Source: Engraulis encrasicolus (lineage: Eukaryota > Chordata > Actinopteri > Clupeiformes > Engraulidae). Taken from it: a stretch of 64,000 nt of DNA. Position 1 is the stretch's first letter, and each line of letters starts with the position of its first letter. Location of the stretch: NCBI RefSeq assembly GCF_034702125.1, contig NC_085869.1, positions 20,833,177-20,897,176 on the forward strand. Reading direction: 5' to 3'. Of this stretch, positions 12,432 to 24,132 are shown one piece after another. The notes below the pieces were generated by a model. It saw only the letters and a program-made list of their open reading frames with translations, had not been told where the DNA came from and searched no databases. Position numbers and translations under genes: made by a program.

Positions 12432-12599
12432 GAGACAGGCCTTTCCAATGCAGCCAGTGTGGCGTGTCCTTCACCCAGAAGGGCAACCTGCTGCGGCACA
12501 TCAAGCTGCACACGGGGGAGAAGCCCTTCAAGTGCCCCTTCTGCAACTACGCCTGCCGCCGCCGTGACGCCCTCACCGGACACCTGCGCACACACTCAG
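12432..12599 (+). CDS. ikzf2: ikzf2 coding exon, zinc fingers 2 and 3
   Basis: The exon is exactly 168 nt, which is the length I recall for the matching Ikaros-family exon. It is phase 1 to phase 1, with acceptor CCCCTGCAG and donor GTCAGT at 12600. It encodes two classical C2H2 fingers: [15 protein letters not shown]...HIKLH and [14 protein letters not shown]...HLRTH, linked by TGEKP. These are the core DNA-contacting fingers recognising GGGAA-type sites (family knowledge). All zinc ligands are present. Compared with mammalian Helios, the residue before the first Cys is Gln rather than His, and the Ala after C-G is Val. A CA array begins about 50 bp past the donor. Confidence 0.95.
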
Positions 12600-12649
12600 G
12601 TCAGTGGCCTGTGTGTGAAGGGAGGCCTACCCTCCATCCATCCAACCAA

Positions 12650-13099
<450 letters not shown>

Positions 13100-13786
13100 C
13101 ATAGAGTTAGCCATGTTGTATTCACGCTGTGACCTGAGGATGTTATGAAGACTCGCTGGTTAGGTTTGACCGATGGTCACGTCTTGCATGCACTGCTTTT
13201 GGAGAATATCCCCCCTCAACCTCGTTTGCATGCATCTTGGCTGCACTTCCTCTTCCTCTGAAGAAGAATAAGGGGCTTTTGCAGACAAGCCTTGTGCACT
13301 CTGTGGTTAGGCTACCTAGGACGCGCTGTTCCTGTACCCAGCCTAGGCTCTCGCGCCACCAAAGGAAGCGCTCGCTCTTCTCAACCAAAGGGAAATGTTA
13401 TCTTGTGTCAAAAAGCGTCTTTGCTCTCTCTCCCTAACCTGCTTTTCATATCACCCCATCATCTGGTTCGGTGGTGTTGTCCCCAGTTGTTCGAGATCCA
13501 GGTCATATGTCACTTCCTCCGTTGGGGACCCTCTGTAGGCTATTGCCTTGCAGCGTTGCTTTTGTTGTTTTAGGGGGAAACGGTTGAGCGGTTCTTTAGT
13601 ATCTTCTGTACTTGTCTAGTATATTGTTGTCTTATTTTGTGCAGTATGTGTGTCCTCCTTCTGAAATCTCGAGGCTTTTGTAGGTTTATTTTTTAATTTA
13701 AATGGGATGTTCAGAGTTACAGTTTTACAGAAAGAAGTTGTACACTATACAGAATTACTATAACTTCAGTAGACTCATAATTCACG

Positions 13787-13936
13787 CCATTCCACCAGTG
13801 GAACGCAGTAATAGTCATTGAAACGTTAACTATGACGTAACACAAGGCCTTTAATAATGCTCTACGACTTGCTCATTGCCATTCTGGTAACAGAAAATTT
13901 ACAACGCCACGTCTTAACGGGTTAAAGCAACAGTCT
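13787..13936 (-). repeat. Dispersed repeat (GTTACCAGAATGGCAA family)
   Basis: On the minus strand it reads CGTTAAGACGTGGCGTTG, then GTTACCAGAATGGCAATGAG, then a GTTAACGTTTCAATGACTAT stretch. The same order occurs at 29535-29712 (+), 30459-30920 (+, with an insertion) and 61486-61625 (-). Non-coding. Confidence 0.7.
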
Positions 13937-14105
13937 GTGGTTTTCCTATATACAGTTTCCCTACACATACAGGTTGGAAGAGGAACTGTCTCTTGTTTAA
14001 TCTACAGATGGCCTTTTCCTCCCAAGTACAATCATAGCCCATGGACGGAGGGAAAATAAATTAAGAAGCGCCTTTCACCTTGGTAATGTTACTTAGTGTG
14101 GCTTT

Positions 14106-14445
14106 AAAGGGGTAGCTATGCCGCTATTTTGGGGCTGAATACGGTTAAAATCGTTGCCCTGGGTTTATAAAGGTGGTAACATCTCTTATTTTTCATGTTA
14201 GCCGTTGTCTTGTTTTAAGGAGGGAGTAAGCATCTAAGCTGGTGTGAGTCAATGGATCACACATATTACAGTGATCCATTGACTTTCACTAGCTTAGCTA
14301 CATACTCCCTCTTTTAACTTGTCTTAAAGCAAAACAACGCTTAACATGAACAAAAAGACACTTCATCACCTTTATAAACCCCGGCCGATGATTTTAACTG
14401 TATTAAGCCCCAAAATCGTGGCATACCCCTTTAAGATCATATTAG
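14106..14445. mobile_element. Palindromic MITE, copy 1 (GGGGTATGCCACTATTTTGG family)
   Basis: Nearly the whole element is one inverted repeat. The left arm GGGGTAGCTATGCCGCTATT...ATAAAGGTGGTAA mirrors the right arm CACCTTTATAAACCCC...GTGGCATACCCC, around a centre near 14265. The arms are about 160 bp with moderate divergence. Further copies are at 41785-42125 and 50161-50374. There is no coding capacity, and it is likely a fold-back DNA element. Confidence 0.85.
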
Positions 14446-14772
14446 CCTAAGGCTGTTGTCTAGCTGAAACGCCCAAACGTAAAACAGGAATGAAATCAAG
14501 TTATCGTCATGGGAGCTAGAAATGGTGATGCTTACCTTTACATCACAAAACTCTGGAGTCTACTTAAAGCTCTCACTCCTAAGGGACAATTTAGTTTCTG
14601 ATCTTTTCGTACAGTAGAGTAGAGTAGAGTACTTTTATTAAGTTCTTAGTTCAGCAAAAATAAAAATGCCACGGTAGTACAAAGCAGCTATGGTATCCCA
14701 GAGGGTGAGGTTGGGGGGGTAGGGTGGGTGATTGTTCTGTTTTAGGTTGTATTGTGTTACTGTCCACTGTCC

Positions 14773-15119
14773 CCTTAAAGCAGGGGTGGGGAACCTTTTT
14801 CATTCGAGGGGCCACTTCAAATTCATCCGAGGGCTGTAAAAGTCCTCCGAGGGCCGTATTATGTACACAAACCAGGATTTCCCCCTGCACTTTAGGTTCA
14901 TATTGAAGGTAGCTACCTTTAAAACAGTCCCCATCTTCTCTAGGACCCCTGAATATAACTTAATTGTATTGCAAATGTAATTCCTAATATTCCTTTACAA
15001 GATATGTCATATTTCATATGAAGCTGCATAACAATAAAATCATATCGGAGGCCGGATAAAACAACCTCAAGGGCCGCAAACGGCCCTCGAGACAGAGGTT
15101 CCCCACGCCTGCCTTAAAG
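14773..15119. mobile_element. hAT-type non-autonomous element with 8-bp TSD
   Basis: The element spans 14781-15111 (331 bp). Its left end is CAGGGGTGGGGAACCT and its right end AGGTTCCCCACGCCTG. It is flanked on both sides by the exact 8-mer CCTTAAAG (14773-14780, 15112-15119). CAGGG-type ends plus an 8-bp TSD are the hAT superfamily signature. A second 331-bp copy lies inverted at 52952-53282. GAGGGCC/GGCCCTC motifs recur near both ends. Confidence 0.92.
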
Positions 15120-15564
15120 TGTCCAAGGTAGTGCAAGTGCACATTTTGACATACAATAAGATGGGTCACCCCAGTTCAATATGTTGTTTTTCTCTCTTTG
15201 CCTCCATTACAGTCAATGAAAAAAAAAGATGGCAATGAAGAGTGACTAAGAAAATGTCATACTATCACCTTGATATGTGTTAAACCATGTGTTTCTTTAG
15301 AACATTTGGATCTTGTATTTGGTGTAGTTTAACCAAATTGGCTTTGAATGATGATGGGCTGTCACTATTATAAATGAAATAATGATGCCTCCCAGGCCAA
15401 CCTTTTCCAACAAAGAGGAACACTCTGAAATGGCTCGATTAAAGCATTTCTTTTTCATCAAAACTGATATGACACTGACATTCTTTACTGTTACGCTAGA
15501 GACACAAAAGGAGTAAAAACGATGCAATGGCACCTTTAAAGATCATGTGAAAAGGGTTGAATAG

Positions 15565-16198
<634 letters not shown>

Positions 16199-16505
16199 TA
16201 TCCATCAAGGTTCCTTCTTTAGTTGCCACATGGACTATAAGCCTACAGTAGATCCAGTCTGACCACATCTTTTGATAGCAAATATTACATAAAAGGCTTT
16301 TTCTTCAGTCCATGCTTACTGACAGATGTTATGTTGGTTAGACCATTTTCTAATAAATTGAAAAATATTTTCAATTTTCTAATCAATTGACACCAATTTT
16401 TCTGTCACTATAGTCACAAGATGTATATTACTAAACAATAAATAAATAGGCATGCTGATACTCCCATCATTGAACAGAAAGTATCTTTTGAGTTATTACA
16501 AAATG

Positions 16506-16699
16506 TACTGTAACTCATAGATAACTGAAAGGAAAGGAAAGGTCCACAACACTGTTTGATGCTCCCAAATGCATTACATTTTGGGAGCATCAAACAGTGT
16601 TGCGGACCTTTCCTTTCCTTTCAGTTGTCTTGTTTGGCCCAGTACTCAGTGCTACTGATGCGCGCGCATTCTCTGACTTTTTTACTGTAACTCATGGAT
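16506..16699. mobile_element. Hairpin insert flanked by 17-bp direct repeats
   Basis: TACTGTAACTCAT(A/G)GAT occurs at 16506-16522 and 16683-16699 with one mismatch. Inside, 16523-16569 and 16580-16626 are inverted 47-bp arms (one mismatch) around a 10-nt loop. A 56-bp tail follows. Flanking repeats of this length suggest a retroposition-type event or a duplication. It is non-coding. Confidence 0.7.
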
Positions 16700-16871
16700 G
16701 GCATGAAGTCCTGAGTGGTCTGGTCATGGCGATAACTGTACCGTATGTGGCACTGTGAACTTCCTGTCCGATACGGTTAAATGGGTCTTAATGCAAGACT
16801 GGAGGTATTTGCATGCGCAAGAATAGCACTACTAGTTTGAGACACATATCCTTCATTTTTCCATGCTGTGC

Positions 16872-17042
<171 letters not shown>

Positions 17043-17610
17043 AAGGGAAAGAGGTTGGTTGTGTGAGGGTGTATACGTTTTACGCTATGATGATGACAGT
17101 TTGCAGGTGCACAAAAGAGTAAGTGCTTCTGTTTTTTTTGTGTGTTTATTTCCATTCTGTGCCTGTGCCTTTCTGACTGTGGAGGTGTAATCATATTTGT
17201 GCATGTCATCAGTGTAGCGATATGATTGGTCACAGTGACCTAATTATAATACTACTCAGTCCCATCTCACTCCACCCCCTCATCAGAAATACGAAAGTGT
17301 TTGTCAATCGAGAATCATTAGTAATGGTTTCTTACTCATGGACTCTCCATCAAGCTAAGACTTTCCAATACACTCAAATACTGATGTACCTACACTGTCC
17401 CCAGTCAATCTGATTCTGAAAACGGTCTCGTCGTGCTGAGCCATCACAACTTCAAATGAGTCAATAGCCAAAACAGTAGACTGTAAAACCTCAAGTTGAG
17501 GTTTGAAATGTTTCAACTCAGAAATATTCAACTCAAATATTGATGGATTAATTTCTGAGTTGAAAAAAAACCTCAAGTTGGGTTGGGTCATATACAAGTT
17601 TAACAAACTT

Positions 17611-17804
17611 GAAATGTTTTTCAGGCCCTATCGTGGCACAAATGGTGGGGCACTCGTCTGCTATGTGGCCGACCCAGGTTCGAATCCGGGCCGGGGTACT
17701 TTGCTGAGCCTTCCCCATCTCTCTCTCCCCACTCGCTTCCTGTCATTACATTCACTGTCCTGTCAAGTAAAGGCAAAAAAGGCCACCAAAAAAAGAAATG
17801 TTTT
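17611..17804 (+). mobile_element. tRNA-derived SINE with 10-bp TSD
   Basis: GAAATGTTTT flanks the element at 17611-17620 and 17795-17804. The head contains a Pol III A-box-like region and a perfect B box, GGTTCGAATCC, near 17676. The body has CTTCCTGTCATT and CTGTCCTGTCAAGTAAAGGC, ending in an A-rich tail. It is not a functional tRNA because the cloverleaf does not close. A related copy is on the minus strand at about 63070-63240. Confidence 0.88.
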
Positions 17805-18049
17805 AAAGCGTAACATTCACAGTTCAAAACACAAGTGAACACAGTTTTTTTGTCACAGTCAAAAGGTGGCATGATGGCGCGCACGTGAGAGGTCACCTCT
17901 CTCTGAGTCTCATGTTTGTAGTCTCACTTTCACCCTGCGCCTCAGACTGAAAGCGCACGGGGCCCCTTTGTCAAGTTTGCCAGAAATGAGCCCGGCTGCT
18001 GGCACACACAGGCACACTTTACAGGCAATCTTGGCCTCCAGAGATGTGG

Positions 18050-18143
<94 letters not shown>

Positions 18144-18166
18144 GCGCGTGGACACACACATGCACG

Positions 18167-18199
<33 letters not shown>
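18050..18199. repeat. (CA)n microsatellite, compound
   Basis: CA run interrupted by a TACGCGCGTGGACACACACA-type segment near 18141-18165. Confidence 0.97.
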
Positions 18200-18488
18200 C
18201 ACAGCTGCTGTTCTGTCTTTTTAAAAAGTCCACAAAAAATCCTTTATAAACAGCTAGTGCTCACAATGTGGTTACAAATTGGTTGGACAATAGGACCCAA
18301 TGGGATATTTTACTAGTATTTACATGCAGGGTGGCCCACTTTACATGTTGGTTATGAGTTTATTAGAATTCATGTACCTTTCAAGTGTAATAGAATTACA
18401 TTTTTGTTTTTTTTCTGCACAAGCAGCTTGCAGGTCCATTTGAGATGATCCCATACAGCGATAATCAGAAAGAAAAGAAAACATAAAA

Positions 18489-18636
18489 CTCCTGCACACT
18501 GACCATTTCGCTTTTACTTTCATTCACTCATGACATCTTGGTCTTAGATCTTCATCAGGTAAATTTAGAGAAAATTATCTGATGAAGGTCTAAGACCGGA
18601 AAGTTGTAAAAGTGGAAATGGTCAGTGTGCGGGAAT
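18489..18636. mobile_element. Inverted-repeat element (hairpin MITE)
   Basis: The left arm CCTGCACACTGACCATTTC with CTTTTACTTT and TTGGTCTTAGATCTTCATCA mirrors the right arm CTGATGAAGGTCTAAGACC with GTAAAAGTGGAAATGG and TCAGTGTGCGGG. Arms are about 60 bp with mismatches. Non-coding. Confidence 0.7.
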
Positions 18637-18828
18637 TATATTGATTTTTTTCTGAATTGTAATACAATTGACAGAAATTGTCTTATTGTTTTGTTTTTGG
18701 GACACAATGTATTTACGTTTTCTAATCAACAGGACATTTCTTCAGAGTAATGTGACCAGAGTATGGGGGCGACATTTTGCACTCATTCTTTCTGTCCTCC
18801 CCCTCTTTTGTCCTCTTCCTCCTTTCTC

Positions 18829-18857
18829 TCCTCCTCCTCCTCCTCCTCCTCCTCCTC
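18829..18857. repeat. (CTC)n trinucleotide run
   Basis: About nine CTC units within a longer pyrimidine-rich tract (18780-18960). Confidence 0.9.
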
Positions 18858-19443
18858 CCCCACTGGAAGCCATTGTCCCTCCCCAGTTTGCCACTGTTCC
18901 CTAGGGGGGAACCTCCTTCATCTCCCTCCCTCCCTCTCTCCGCACACCAGTGATCCAGTCTCAGTGGAACTGAGTGGAACTGAGACTGTGAATCACACTC
19001 ACACACACACACGCAATATCAACATGAAAACACCCAAGCTATTTCTGTTTCTGCATTCACAAGTGTTTTTTTTTTCCAAGCGATCATCACAGAGCTTAAC
19101 GGCATGCAATAGCCCTATAGGTGGGCTTGGGCCTCGCTTTGTGGTACGCTGGATATTGTGAGGTGGCCACACACCCTTCTCACCCTTCTTCACACTTGGC
19201 CCAAACCTGTTCCTAGGTGGGGTATTGTTTGGGTGGCCTTTTTTTCCTGTGTAGTACACTAAAGCCACACACACACACATTCTTGTGTGTACTTTGTGTG
19301 CGTGGGTTCACACCTTTTTCATTTTTAACACGTTTTTTTTTGCTGATGGGCTATGCCTGGGAGGGAAATGAAAACCACTCGGGTGTGAATGGGTAGTTCA
19401 CAGTTTTCATTAATATGCTCTTTTTGTATTCGCCATCTTTCAG

Positions 19444-19578
19444 TGGGTAAACCGCACAAGTGCACCTACTGCGGCCGAAGCTATAAGCAGCGAACTTCAC
19501 TGGAGGAGCACAAAGAGCGCTGCCACAACTACCTGCAGAGCGTGGGCATGGACAGCACCAGTGCAGCCCACTACCCAG
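19444..19578 (+). CDS. ikzf2: ikzf2 coding exon, zinc finger 4
   Basis: The exon is 135 nt, phase 1 to phase 1. The acceptor is TCTTTCAG ending at 19443 and the donor GTGTGT at 19579. It starts [17 protein letters not shown] and reaches [13 protein letters not shown]. This is finger 4 with C-x2-C and H-x4-CH ligands, a near-invariant Ikaros-family exon. The rest, roughly [13 protein letters not shown], corresponds to the variable linker where Helios has NVSMEAAGQ (recalled). Finger 4 contributes to DNA binding and specificity. All zinc ligands are intact. Confidence 0.95.
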
Positions 19579-19692
19579 GTGTGTGAATACAACTTCCTGT
19601 CCTGAACGCTGTCACTGTCACTGTCACGACACATTGGGTGGATTCCAATATGCAGACTCTGGCCCGTCCTCAACCTGTGCTTGTGGCCTCAC

Positions 19693-20011
19693 CAGGGGTG
19701 AATTTCTCAAAACCAAAGTTGCTAACTACAGTAGTTACTTTGCTGTTTTCAATGCATTTTCCCATTGGCAACTACCGAAGTTGCTAACAGGCTAACAACT
19801 TCTCTTTTGAGAAACTCACCCCAGCGGTGTAGTCTACGTAGAACGCAGGTATACGGAGTATACCCACTTCTAAATTCTAGGGGATTCAGTATACCCACTT
19901 AAAATTGATTGATCCATTATTTAGAATAGCATAAATATATACAGTATACCCACTTCAGAAAATGCTAGGATATACAGTATACCCACTTCAAAAAAGTAGA
20001 CTACACCACTG
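19693..20011. mobile_element. Two adjoining TIR elements
   Basis: Element 1, about 19693-19822, has ends CAGGGGTGAATTTCTCAAAA and TTTTGAGAAACTCACCCC. Element 2, about 19822-20011, has ends CAGCGGTGTAGTCTAC and GTAGACTACACCACTG with four AGTATACCCACTT motifs inside. The CAG-type ends suggest hAT relatives, but no 8-bp TSD is clear, perhaps because one inserted at the edge of the other. Confidence 0.65.
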
Positions 20012-20650
20012 GGCCTCGCGTTTCGCTGACGCCCCACCTCCGTGGAGAAAACGATACATTTCCCCCGCCGTCAGCCTAGCCACTTCCAACTTTTGAGGGA
20101 CTATTCTTCATACACCATGCTGAATGCAAATCAGAAAATGGCATTAGAGTTCCATAGGATTTGCACTTTAGCGAGATATTGAAATACACTTCTGTCATCA
20201 GTGATGTCATTGCGAGGCCACAGGCATGCAAGGGAGCAAGGGAGGACGGGAGTCTGCATATTAGAATGCACCCATTCTTTTACACACATTAAAACTGCAT
20301 CTTTGTCTGCGTCTAGAACTATTAGTTTGGCTGCCATTTTGATCTGGACTCCCTGGCAGAAGAGACGTTTAGTCTCAATGGGACAATCCTAGCTAAATAA
20401 AGGTTAAATGAAGTGAAATATAATAAAACCGGGAAATTGAAATGTGGGTATTTTCCTTTAAAACCTCCTGCAGCATTCTACCTTTGACATAATTGGCAAT
20501 TCTGTTCGTTGTTTTGACTTGTTACTGTATGTCGTAATGGGTTAATACAGTTTCATATCACCATCACCCTCCTGCTTTCTTCTTCTTGGGTCCTGTGTCT
20601 TCAAACATACTGTACAGTCATGTTCATGGGGTCATTGTTTCTATGGATGT

Positions 20651-20798
20651 ACTTAGAATCAAAGAGAAAGGGGGTTGCAAAACCGAGGGTTGCACACTGA
20701 GGAAGGCACACGCCGAAACGCGTCTGTGCACAAAAAATAAAGAAAAAAGAAAAAAAAATATGCAAGGTGCGCCCCCCCTTTTTCTTTGATTCTAAGTA
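20651..20798. mobile_element. Short TIR element (148 bp)
   Basis: ACTTAGAATCAAAGAGAAAG at the left mirrors CTTTTTCTTTGATTCTAAGT at the right. The interior holds GAGGAAGGCACACGCCGAAA, a motif I recall as common in fish repeats. Confidence 0.7.
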
Positions 20799-21077
20799 TT
20801 CATTTGGGACAGCACCCTTAAAAGTTATCAAGAAACCTGAGTGAAGCCTGCTACCTACTTGATTCTATGGATGTACCCCATGAAGAAAATTGAAACTAAG
20901 TTTCTTCAGAATGTAATGGTTTAGGTGTACCATCCACAGTGGAAGTACACAGTGTTATCTTTTGCTGTCATGTATGGTGAAAATGTTAGTTAAAATACAC
21001 TTGTGTCGTGGTTTTTTTCCCTCTGTACTGTAAATATGCAGAATGCCTGATCTTTGCTATGCCTTGTGCTTTGTTAG

Positions 21078-21206
21078 AGGTGTCCAAAGAGTCGTGGCCT
21101 AAAATCGAGCCATCCAACATTGTGCCCTTCGAGCGTCCTCCCGTCATTGAGAGGTTGCAGGGCAACGTGGGCAAGAGGAAGAGCACCACCCCACAGAAGT
21201 TTGTGG
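21078..21206 (+). CDS. ikzf2: ikzf2 coding exon, linker (VPFERP...QKFVG)
   Basis: The exon is 129 nt, phase 1 to phase 1. The acceptor is TTTGTTAG ending at 21077 and the donor GTGAGT at 21207. Phase rules out the alternative AG two bases downstream. It reads [14 protein letters not shown], then [20 protein letters not shown], then [17 protein letters not shown]-x-GN-GKRKS-TPQKFVG is the Helios form of the linker exon. Ikaros and Eos differ at the ERP and PQKF surroundings (recalled). The basic GKRK patch is a plausible nuclear-localisation element (inference). It is the best single exon for identifying the paralogue. Confidence 0.93.
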
Positions 21207-21228
21207 GTGAGTCACACAGCTCCTTAGA

Positions 21229-21434
21229 CCAGTATTTACCAACCTTTTTTATCTCATGTACCCCCAAAGCCTTTTCGTTGTGCCATGAGTACCCCCTAAC
21301 TCATGTTCTTTAGCACTTTCTCTATCCTAGTGTGACCATACTCCATGCATTTTCCAAAATTAAACATTTCCAAGTGCCCCCTGCTGTGTGCTCGCGTACC
21401 CCTAGTGGTACTCGTACCCCTGATTGGGAAACAC
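21229..21434. mobile_element. Degenerate hAT-like element
   Basis: Imperfect inverted ends CAGTATTTACCAACC and GATTGGGAAACAC, with repeated GTACCCC motifs inside. The same CAGTGTTTCCCAACC end type bounds the 43691-44976 element. The TSD is unclear. Confidence 0.5.
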
Positions 21435-22324
21435 CTTAGGCAATACAAGTGCTGCAACATAGGCTGCTGTTAAAATCATGTTGAATTTAAAACGAACCAA
21501 AATTAGTCACACGTCATTATTGTTTCAATTATTACAATAATAAGGAACACGACATTTCATTATTTTTAGAAGGTAAGACTAGTGCAATGGCATTTTAGTA
21601 GTACATCAGAATAAAGGAGATTGTCATGTTATTAAGATACAATGCACTGCATCAAATAAAGTTTGTCGTTAAATTATGTCATTCCCTAAAATTTCTTTGG
21701 GTTTCAGGGAAATATAAAACATTTGAGAGCAACATTCAGCCTTCATTAAATCAGGAGGAAAGCAAAAAAAACAAACAACAAAAAAAAAGTTGCAGCCGGT
21801 TGAAAAAGAAACATGTTTTTCATTTTGTGGTTTTTGCACACCTGTAAGTTTGCCACTGCAGTTACGGCGAGGAGGAGTGCAAAGCAGCTCACCGCATGCA
21901 TCCATGTTTTATAGGGGTTAAAACCCTAACCTGGCTGCCTTCCAGAGTGGGGCTTTCCACCATGTCACAAACCATCACGAGAAATAACAAAGAGAGAAGA
22001 AAACACTGACAAAATAATCTGCAAACTTGCAAACTTTTTTTTTCCACCAAGGTGTGGGCTAGGTCTGGAAAGTTCTCTTTGAGGTTTCTCACATCGAATT
22101 TGTCGATTCTCACCTGAAATATTCATGTCAAATACCCCTATATATCGCTTAATTGTCTTCGCTCATCTCATCACATGCGGAAGGCTCATGTATACTGTAT
22201 AGGTGTGAATTTCACACAATCCTAGCAGCAATACTAGCTACACTGCAAGATGCCTTAGCAGAAGCCCTCGCTGCTTGGTCCCTAAACGTTGTGGTGCAAA
22301 GCTGTTGCAGCATGTTGCTCATCA

Positions 22325-22447
<123 letters not shown>

Positions 22448-22449
22448 AG

Positions 22450-23252
22450 GTGAGAAGATGCTGCGTTACTCTTACCCGGACATCAACTTCGACATGGGGC
22501 TGAAGTACGAGAAGGAGGCCGAGCAGCTGATGCAGGCCCACATGATGGACCAAGCCATCAACGTCATGCCGTTCCTCAGCTCAGACTCCCTCAGGCCCAT
22601 GGTCCACCACCCGCCCCTGCCCATGTCAGAAGTGGTCCCCATGGTCAACTCGCTGTTCCACCCCGTGTACCCAGCGGGCCCCAGGATGGACCGCCCCAGC
22701 AGCAGAGGGACCCCACCACCACCTCACCCCCAGCCCCAGCCCCAGCCGCCGCCCCCACTGCCCCGGCCTCCTCCGGAGTTCCACCCCTCCTCCAACGGGG
22801 CCATCTCCCTGGTCCGGCCCAAGCACCACCACCACCCCCACCACCACGCCGGACGAGACGGCTCCCCCAGCAACAGCGCTCAGGAGTCGGTGGACTCGGC
22901 CCGAAGCAGCCCCAGGGACAGGTCGGGCGCCCCCGGCAGGTCCAGAACCAGCCCGGGGGGTCTCATGAAGGGAGAGGCGGACGGGAGGCTTGGCGAGGCG
23001 GCAGCCTTGGCGCGGGCGGCGTCGGCGGCCGTCCGGGACGGTGTGCGCGTCTTCAGCCGCGAGGGCCAGGAGCTGCGGGCCTTCCAGTGCGAGCACTGCC
23101 GGGTGCTCTTCCTGGACCACGTGATGTACACCATCCACATGGGCTGCCATGGCTACAGGGACCCGCTGGAGTGCAACATCTGCGGCCACTGCAGCAAGGA
23201 CCGCTACGAGTTCTCCTCGCACATCGTCCGCGGCGAGCACACCTTCCAGTAG
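22450..23252 (+). CDS. ikzf2: ikzf2 last coding exon, regulatory region and dimerisation fingers 5-6
   Basis: The exon is 803 nt, phase 1 in, ending at TAG 23250-23252. The acceptor is GCGCAG at 22444-22449. It opens GEKMLRYSYPDINFDM, then YEKEAEQ and HMMDQAIN, all Helios-like. A long Pro/Gln and His-rich stretch follows (22690-22860), then ISLVRPK and GSPSNSAQES, which match ISLIRPK and ASPSNS of Helios (recalled). Finger 5 is CEHCRVLFLDHVMYTIHMGCH and finger 6 is CNICGHCSKDRYEFSSH..GEH. These mediate homo- and heterodimerisation among Ikaros proteins. Finger 6 has G-H-C-S-K where family members have G-Y-x-S-Q, so it carries an extra Cys. The exon is strongly GC-rich. An antisense open frame across it is a shadow. 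Confidence 0.94.
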
Positions 23253-23295
23253 GAGGATGAGATGAGGAGGATGGGTCATGCTCCGAGATGCCAGC

Positions 23296-23467
<172 letters not shown>

Positions 23468-23765
23468 CCCTGGAGGAGGACAAGAAGCAACAGTAAACCA
23501 GTGAACGCATCTGCAGTAAAGGTTTCTCTCAGATATTTGCCGTATATGAAGGTTTGGGTCCAATACACATGTTTTTCAGAACTATTATTTTAACCTTTTA
23601 TGTTTGTTGAGTAAATGTATATTGAAATTGGAACATGATACCGTGTTGTTATCCTGTACACTGAATGATAATCTGTGGATCACTTACCAAGTTATTTTTG
23701 GTCTTGGTTTTGTCCATATGATCCGCCTTACTCTGAGCAGCTATTTTTTTCATGATGTATTAATC

Positions 23766-23808
23766 AGAACAGAACAGAACAGAACAGAACAGAACAGAAC
23801 AGAACAGA
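23766..23808. repeat. (AGAAC)n pentanucleotide run
   Basis: About eight AGAAC units, then degenerate units to about 23823. Confidence 0.93.
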
Positions 23809-23993
23809 GCATAACAGAACATAGCAATGTCCAATACCATTTAGTGATAGGTACTTATCTTATTATCTTCTCTTGCTTAATATGGGATTTTTTTGTTATA
23901 TTTTTTTCCAGTTCTTTGCTTTAGTTTGCAGCTGAGCTGTTCATCAGACATGATCTGGTACATGTTCTATGGCTTGGCTTCAATACATTTTGA

Positions 23994-24132
23994 GTAGAGT
24001 AAAGTGGAGTATAGTAGAGTAGAGTCAAGTAGAGCACTTTTATTAATCCCGAAGGAAATCAAAAGTACTCTTCTCTACTCTACTCTACTCTACTCTACTC
24101 TACTCTACTCTACTCTACTCTACTCTACTCTG
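23994..24132. repeat. Inverted pentamer arrays around TTTTATTAATCCCGAAGGAA
   Basis: A degenerate (AGTAG)n/(GAGTA)n run on the left faces a perfect (CTACT)n run at about 24072-24132. Between them is GCACTTTTATTAATCCCGAA. Related pentamers occur at 14611-14632 (followed by ACTTTTATTA) and at 25334-25400. Confidence 0.85.

Larger units (their letters stand above)
19579..21077 (+). other. ikzf2: ikzf2 intron, finger-4 exon to linker exon
   Basis: It contains two adjoining TIR elements (19693-20011) and a short TIR element (20651-20798). I recognise nothing in about 20020-20640 or 20800-21060. Confidence 0.65.

Noticed and set aside
17627..17700. Possible tRNA gene
   Set aside because: Good B box but no consistent cloverleaf or anticodon stem. 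Flanked by a TSD and followed by a SINE body and A-rich tail.
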